NCBI RefSeq assembly: GCF_000835495.1
Contig: NW_015622544.1
Span: 5,966,835 to 6,030,834 of the forward strand
Length of the DNA stretch: 64,000 nucleotides
Direction of reading: 5' to 3'
Source: Cladophialophora immunda
Lineage: Eukaryota; Ascomycota; Eurotiomycetes; Chaetothyriales; Herpotrichiellaceae
The position numbers were made by a program, and so were the translations under genes. Positions within the stretch are counted from its first letter, which is position 1. Every line of letters starts with the position of its first letter. Below are positions 59,905 to 64,000 of the stretch, in pieces. The notes below the pieces were generated by a model. That model had not been told where the DNA came from and searched no databases. It worked only from the letters and a program-made list of their open reading frames with translations.

Positions 59905-60694
59905 AGGTAGGAGTTCTATTTATTTTGAGTATAGAGAGTTAGTATAGGGGGTTAGGTTAGTAGAGTATATATAGAGTATAGGTTATATTAGGAGAGGGTT
60001 TCAGTTAGAAGTTGAGAACGAGATGTCTATAGAGCTCTAAGGGCCTAGTAAGGATAGTAATGTAGTTAATATATAGAGTAGTAAGGGTTAGAGAGTGTAA
60101 AGCGCCCCTAAGGGACCCGTAGGAGTATAGTGCTACTAAGGTATATAGGGAGGGTTTAGTAAGGGTAGGGAGAGAGTTTTAGACTAGATATTACGTAATT
60201 TTATTTTAGCCCCTATCCAAGAGGACCCTAGAATCCTGTCGGATTACTTGTGGAGTGGCCAATGGGAGAGCTACGTTTAAGGTTTTCAGGTAGGATTATT
60301 CGGTAGGATTACTTTCTACTTAGCTCCGTACACTGACGCTAATACATTCGAAAAGTAGATAGCTCGACTCTACTCGATGAGCTCTATCGATTCCAGTATC
60401 ATTCACTATTAGACAAGGTGTGGTTACTTAGGTACGGTTTTGATAGGGTTAGGGCATCATTAGGGGTGTACGGCGTATTACCGCGAGATGATTTCGAGTC
60501 CCATAGTATTTATAAATTCCTAAACCATAACTTCCATCTTTAACTTTATGCATTTTCCTATTAATACGGTAACTATAATAAGCCGAGTATAGAAGATATT
60601 TATTTATTCGACTGAATTAGATCTATTAAGTTATAGTTATCCGTTATTATTATAATACTATTACGTAGTGTACGCTAGAGTATACGTCCCCAAA
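59905..60694. other. Mixed stretch with a CpA-rich patch
   Basis: From about 60215 to 60440 the sequence keeps CpA dinucleotides (CCAAG, CCAATGG, ACACTGACG, CCAGT) that are rare on either side, so this ~220-bp patch seems to have escaped RIP. No reading frame in it was recognised. The rest is AT-rich. Confidence 0.5.
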
Positions 60695-63600
60695 ATGAGT
60701 TAGTATCGCCATAGCTCGGTTAGAGGAATCGCTTATACCGTATTTCGCTTTATAGACCTTTAATCGCCCACTATTTATAGTGCCGTAGGGTTAATAGAAA
60801 TGGAAGATTTTATTATCTATAATGAAGACTATAAGGTCTTCATTTGCTTACGGTACGGATATACTGTAATAAAGCCCGCTATCTATCTATATAAAGAGCA
60901 TAAAGAGCTGTCTAAAGAATAACGGAAATACCTCGCTAATCAGTATAGACATTAGGAAGTAGTACTACTAATCGCGGTATAGACTCTACTACCCTATTTA
61001 GCACTAATCAATAGGCTTAAGGCGCCTATTCTAGTATATCTCTATAGCGCTGAGCGATATAGCTAGGTGAGTTCTCATCCTAAGGGGATTAAGATCTACG
61101 CTCAAAAGGAGTATAGTTGGAGGAAGACCGAGTAAACGCCTGAACTTTAGAGTTAGGTATAGGCTCAAACGTAGTTTACCGCGGCTAGTAAGGTTAAGTA
61201 CTTCCCGGTTCGTATGCCCGCTAATACGCCTATACTCGCTAGCTCTTTAGGGCCGTCTAGTGCTTAGTTAGCTCACCCGTATCTCTATGGAATACTATCT
61301 ACTCTAAATACGCCAGTTACCGTCCCACTCCTAACCTAGTAAGCTCGAGTGGAGATGGAGAAGCTACTTACTGACGCTACCGCTATGGATACTAAGTATA
61401 AGCTTGATATAGAGAAACTTAAGGCTAAGATACTAAAGTAGGACTATATCGGCTAGTGGAGTTGAACGTTATAGTAATAGTACTTCTAAGGCCGTAATCT
61501 TAAGTAGTTAGTATATATAAGTTAATTACCTAACTTGGACGAACCACTCTTAGTCGAGATAGTGGAGATCTTCAATATCTTTACCTATTAGGCCGTTAAG
61601 GGAGTCCATACACTAGACTAAGAGACTCAACGCTAGCTTAGGAGCGAAAAGTAATATAAGGTCTCTCTATAACTATTTAGGAGGCTTTAGAATATTAAAA
61701 GCGAGGATTAGTATCTTAGGTATCTGCGCCGATTTCTCTATTATACTATACAAGTCTAGTTCTATAGTAATATCAGCGCTAGAACGCCGGACTCCGCCTA
61801 TCGTGTTTCTATCGATCCGTCTCCTAGTTCTATTTCCTATAGTATACTCAATTATGTTTTAGGCACTATAGCCCTAACGGTAACTGATGTATCTATATTA
61901 CGATCCTAGTATAATAACGCTACTTCTAATAACTATAATATTCCTAGGCTTAATTTCGATAATACCCCTACTTATTATATAGACGATAATAGCGATAATG
62001 AATCTCTTTCTATCACTTCTGAGGGTACTACCTATAGTAAGGTAACGTCACCTATTAAGTTAGAGCTATATTAGGAAGTTAATAAGACTAAAGATACCCG
62101 GGAGCTATTCCTATAGACGGAGGCCTAGAGGTAGTATACCGCTAATTTATACTATAAAATATATAATTAGGATTTATCTAAGATAGTTAAAGTAGAGGCT
62201 ATAAGGAAGTTTTTTACCTAGTTTATTTTCTATAAGGTTAGTAGCGATAAGTTCCAAAGTGTATTGATTTACTTTACCGCCGTCTTAGGCATTAATAAGG
62301 AGAACTAGCGGCTGAAGGAGGCGGTGAATTTTTTATATATTCTTACTAAGTTAGTCTAGGATATCTAGGTTATTAGCGCTAAGCTCTTATTACCCGTATC
62401 GATATAAGAGAGATAACTCCACGAGCCGAGCTAGGGTGAACGCTTTCTCTAATAGCGTCACGAGTTTCTCGCTAATAGGGGTGGTACGCTGATAAGCGAG
62501 TTGATCAACCTCCTGGCGTACGGAAAGTTTATGGCGCTTAACACTAGTAACGCGGCCACGATTATATAGGCTCGCGATAAGTAAACTATATTCTATAAGG
62601 GAATCGCGATTACACTCAGTGTATTCCGGTATATAGTATTAGATAACGTCTAGTAGACCGAAAAGCTACTATAGGAGGAGCTAATGTGGGTTCGGGACGA
62701 GTTGAAATAGTTCATAATCGATCTAGATTTGATTAAAGATAACTAAACATTTACTCTTCGTGGCTACTCATTCGTCACGCACTATAGGAATGGACTCTAG
62801 GGTAGCTAAGAGTAGATATTCTGTTAGATACTACTTTAACGTAGGAAACATTAACTATGCCGTAAGGATAGGACGTGGAAGCTTCGTAACGTCTAACGGT
62901 ATCTCGCCAAAAGGATAGAGGTCTTGGAGCGATTACTCTTCAGTATCTACTCTTTATACGGATTACTAGCTTAGGGAACAGAGCTTACGGTAATCTACTT
63001 TCGTAACGGATCTCTATAAGACTAGAATTACTTTATTATTAATGGTAGTAGTTCGATCGTTATTCAATACTATAAGTCTTAATAACTCTTTAGTACGCCT
63101 AAAGTTATCCCGCGCTTTCTCCTATAGCGGGTGGAGTAGATACTCATTATCTTCTTAGTATACCTATAGTTATTATGCGAATATCTCTTAGTTTAGACAT
63201 AAAAGTAGTGGATTAGTAACTATATCTAGTATAATGAGAAAGGGCCGTAGGAGACCGACTACTTAACGCGGGTTATTAAATAGTAAACGGCGCTTAGACT
63301 AGGGTATTAATTTCATACGCTTAACTTTTAGTATATCGTCATTAGCATTAGGCATAAAGTAGTCTTAGACTAGTTTATGGACAGTTATAAGTAAGAGCTT
63401 AGTGAAGTGGAAGAGCCTAAGCGAGAGCTAGAAGACCTGATTAAGTTATAGAGTAGTTATAGTGATACGATTAGTATAAGTCGTTACGGTGTCCGGGCTA
63501 ACATTATGAAGTATTTGACGCCGAAGCTAATTAAGGCGCTTTATCCTATCAGTAAGGGCTAACATCGCTTTCTTAGTATAGCGAGCGTTACTTCGTAGCT

Positions 63601-63917
63601 TTCCTATAAGTCTTCTTATCTTGCCGGTACCGCTCTCAGTACCAGCCCATCTTCTACGGGTCCCGGTAAGCGTAGGGTGCGGGAATCATAGGAAAGACTA
63701 TCTTACATACCGCGCTAGCGATCACTCTTTAATACTGACTAGACTCTTAGGAGGGCGGCTCCCGCTACCACTATATCTCATTCTTCTTCTTCTCTAGTGA
63801 CTTTCACCACGATCGACACTTCTCTTAGGTAGATTAAAGAAGGTCTCTATTATCTCTTTAGTGACGGCGTTATAGGGTTTCGATCTCAGGAGTAAGAAGA
63901 AGCTCTCATAGCTATTC
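60695..63917 (+). pseudogene. Telomere-linked RecQ-helicase (TLH)-type gene, RIP-degraded and truncated by the telomere
   Basis: One frame, checked at 60800, 61109, 61790, 62876 and 63878, runs over 3 kb to the telomere with no frameshift but dozens of TAA/TAG codons at Gln or Trp positions. The N-terminal block MEDFIIYNEDYKVFICLRYG and KPAIYLYKEHKELSKE resembles the finger-like domain that opens these proteins. Later come GTELTVIYFRNGSL, FIINGSSSIVIQYYKS, LFSTPKVIPRFLL, TALRLGY and SISRYGVRANIMKYLTPKLI. It ends GFRSQE, Q (now TAA), EEALIAIL, G, at the Q-motif region that directly precedes the helicase Walker A in the family. The (TTAGGG)n array starts at that codon. Transcription would point toward the telomere. 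The helicase domain itself is absent. Confidence 0.68.
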
Positions 63918-63920
63918 TAT

Positions 63921-64000
63921 AGGGTTAGGGTTAGGGTTAGGGTTAGGGTTAGGGTTAGGGTTAGGGTTAGGGTTAGGGTTAGGGTTAGGGTTAGGGTTAG
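63921..64000 (+). repeat. Telomere, (TTAGGG)n
   Basis: About 13 perfect TTAGGG units run to the last base, preceded by TATAGGG, which shares AGGG with the repeat. The G-rich strand runs 5' to 3' toward the window end, as expected for a right chromosome end. The array is perfect, so it is a true terminus rather than an interstitial relic. Confidence 0.97.

Noticed and set aside
63921..64000. CRISPR-like or satellite array
   Set aside because: The unit is exactly TTAGGG and runs to the chromosome end, so it is telomere.

Overview
The window is the right end of a chromosome from a filamentous ascomycete (Pezizomycotina). It ends in a (TTAGGG)n telomere at 63921-64000. The genes have short GT-AG introns, and the families are typical of that group: Zn2Cys6 regulators, HET and STAND proteins, Dal5-type and DHA14 transporters. 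Two blocks (29.64-33.44 kb and 46.2-63.9 kb) are AT-rich and poor in CpA, with reading frames that survive apart from TAA/TAG codons at Gln and Trp positions. That is the footprint of repeat-induced point mutation (RIP).

Layout. 1-9.3 kb: first exon of a STAND/NLR-type gene leaving the window on the left, a RIP-like amino-acid permease pseudogene, an intracellular GH13 alpha-glucosidase, and sparse unrecognised DNA. 9.3-29.6 kb is gene-dense: an AidB-like acyl-CoA dehydrogenase; a Zn2Cys6/fungal-TF regulator; a Dal5-family transporter divergent from a secreted arylsulfatase; a 14-TM DHA14 transporter; a DUF1254/DUF1214 gene with two nonsense codons; a second Zn2Cys6 regulator with a nonsense codon and unresolved junctions; and a HET-domain gene. 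29.6-33.4 kb: a repeat island with three copies of a ~220-bp sequence (two direct, one inverted). 33.4-46.1 kb: a sugar transporter, a type-B carboxylesterase with a likely one-base frameshift at its 5' end, a Zn2Cys6 regulator with one in-frame TAG, and an intact P450. 46.2-63.9 kb: RIP-degraded subtelomeric repeats, with two or three remnants of very large subtelomeric proteins, a pogo/Fot1-type transposon and a T5orf172-like remnant. The last remnant is cut by the telomere itself, just where a RecQ-type helicase domain should begin.

How the genes may work together (inference). The Dal5-type transporter and arylsulfatase share a ~0.8-kb divergent promoter and sit beside a pathway-type regulator and an acyl-CoA dehydrogenase, which suggests a small organosulfur-scavenging cluster. 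The 40.6-45.3 kb regulator plus P450, with esterase and transporter nearby, could be the remains of a catabolic or secondary-metabolite cluster. Exon structures were worked out by hand from reading frame, splice sites and phase. Each intact spliced gene closes in frame; the exceptions are stated in their entries.
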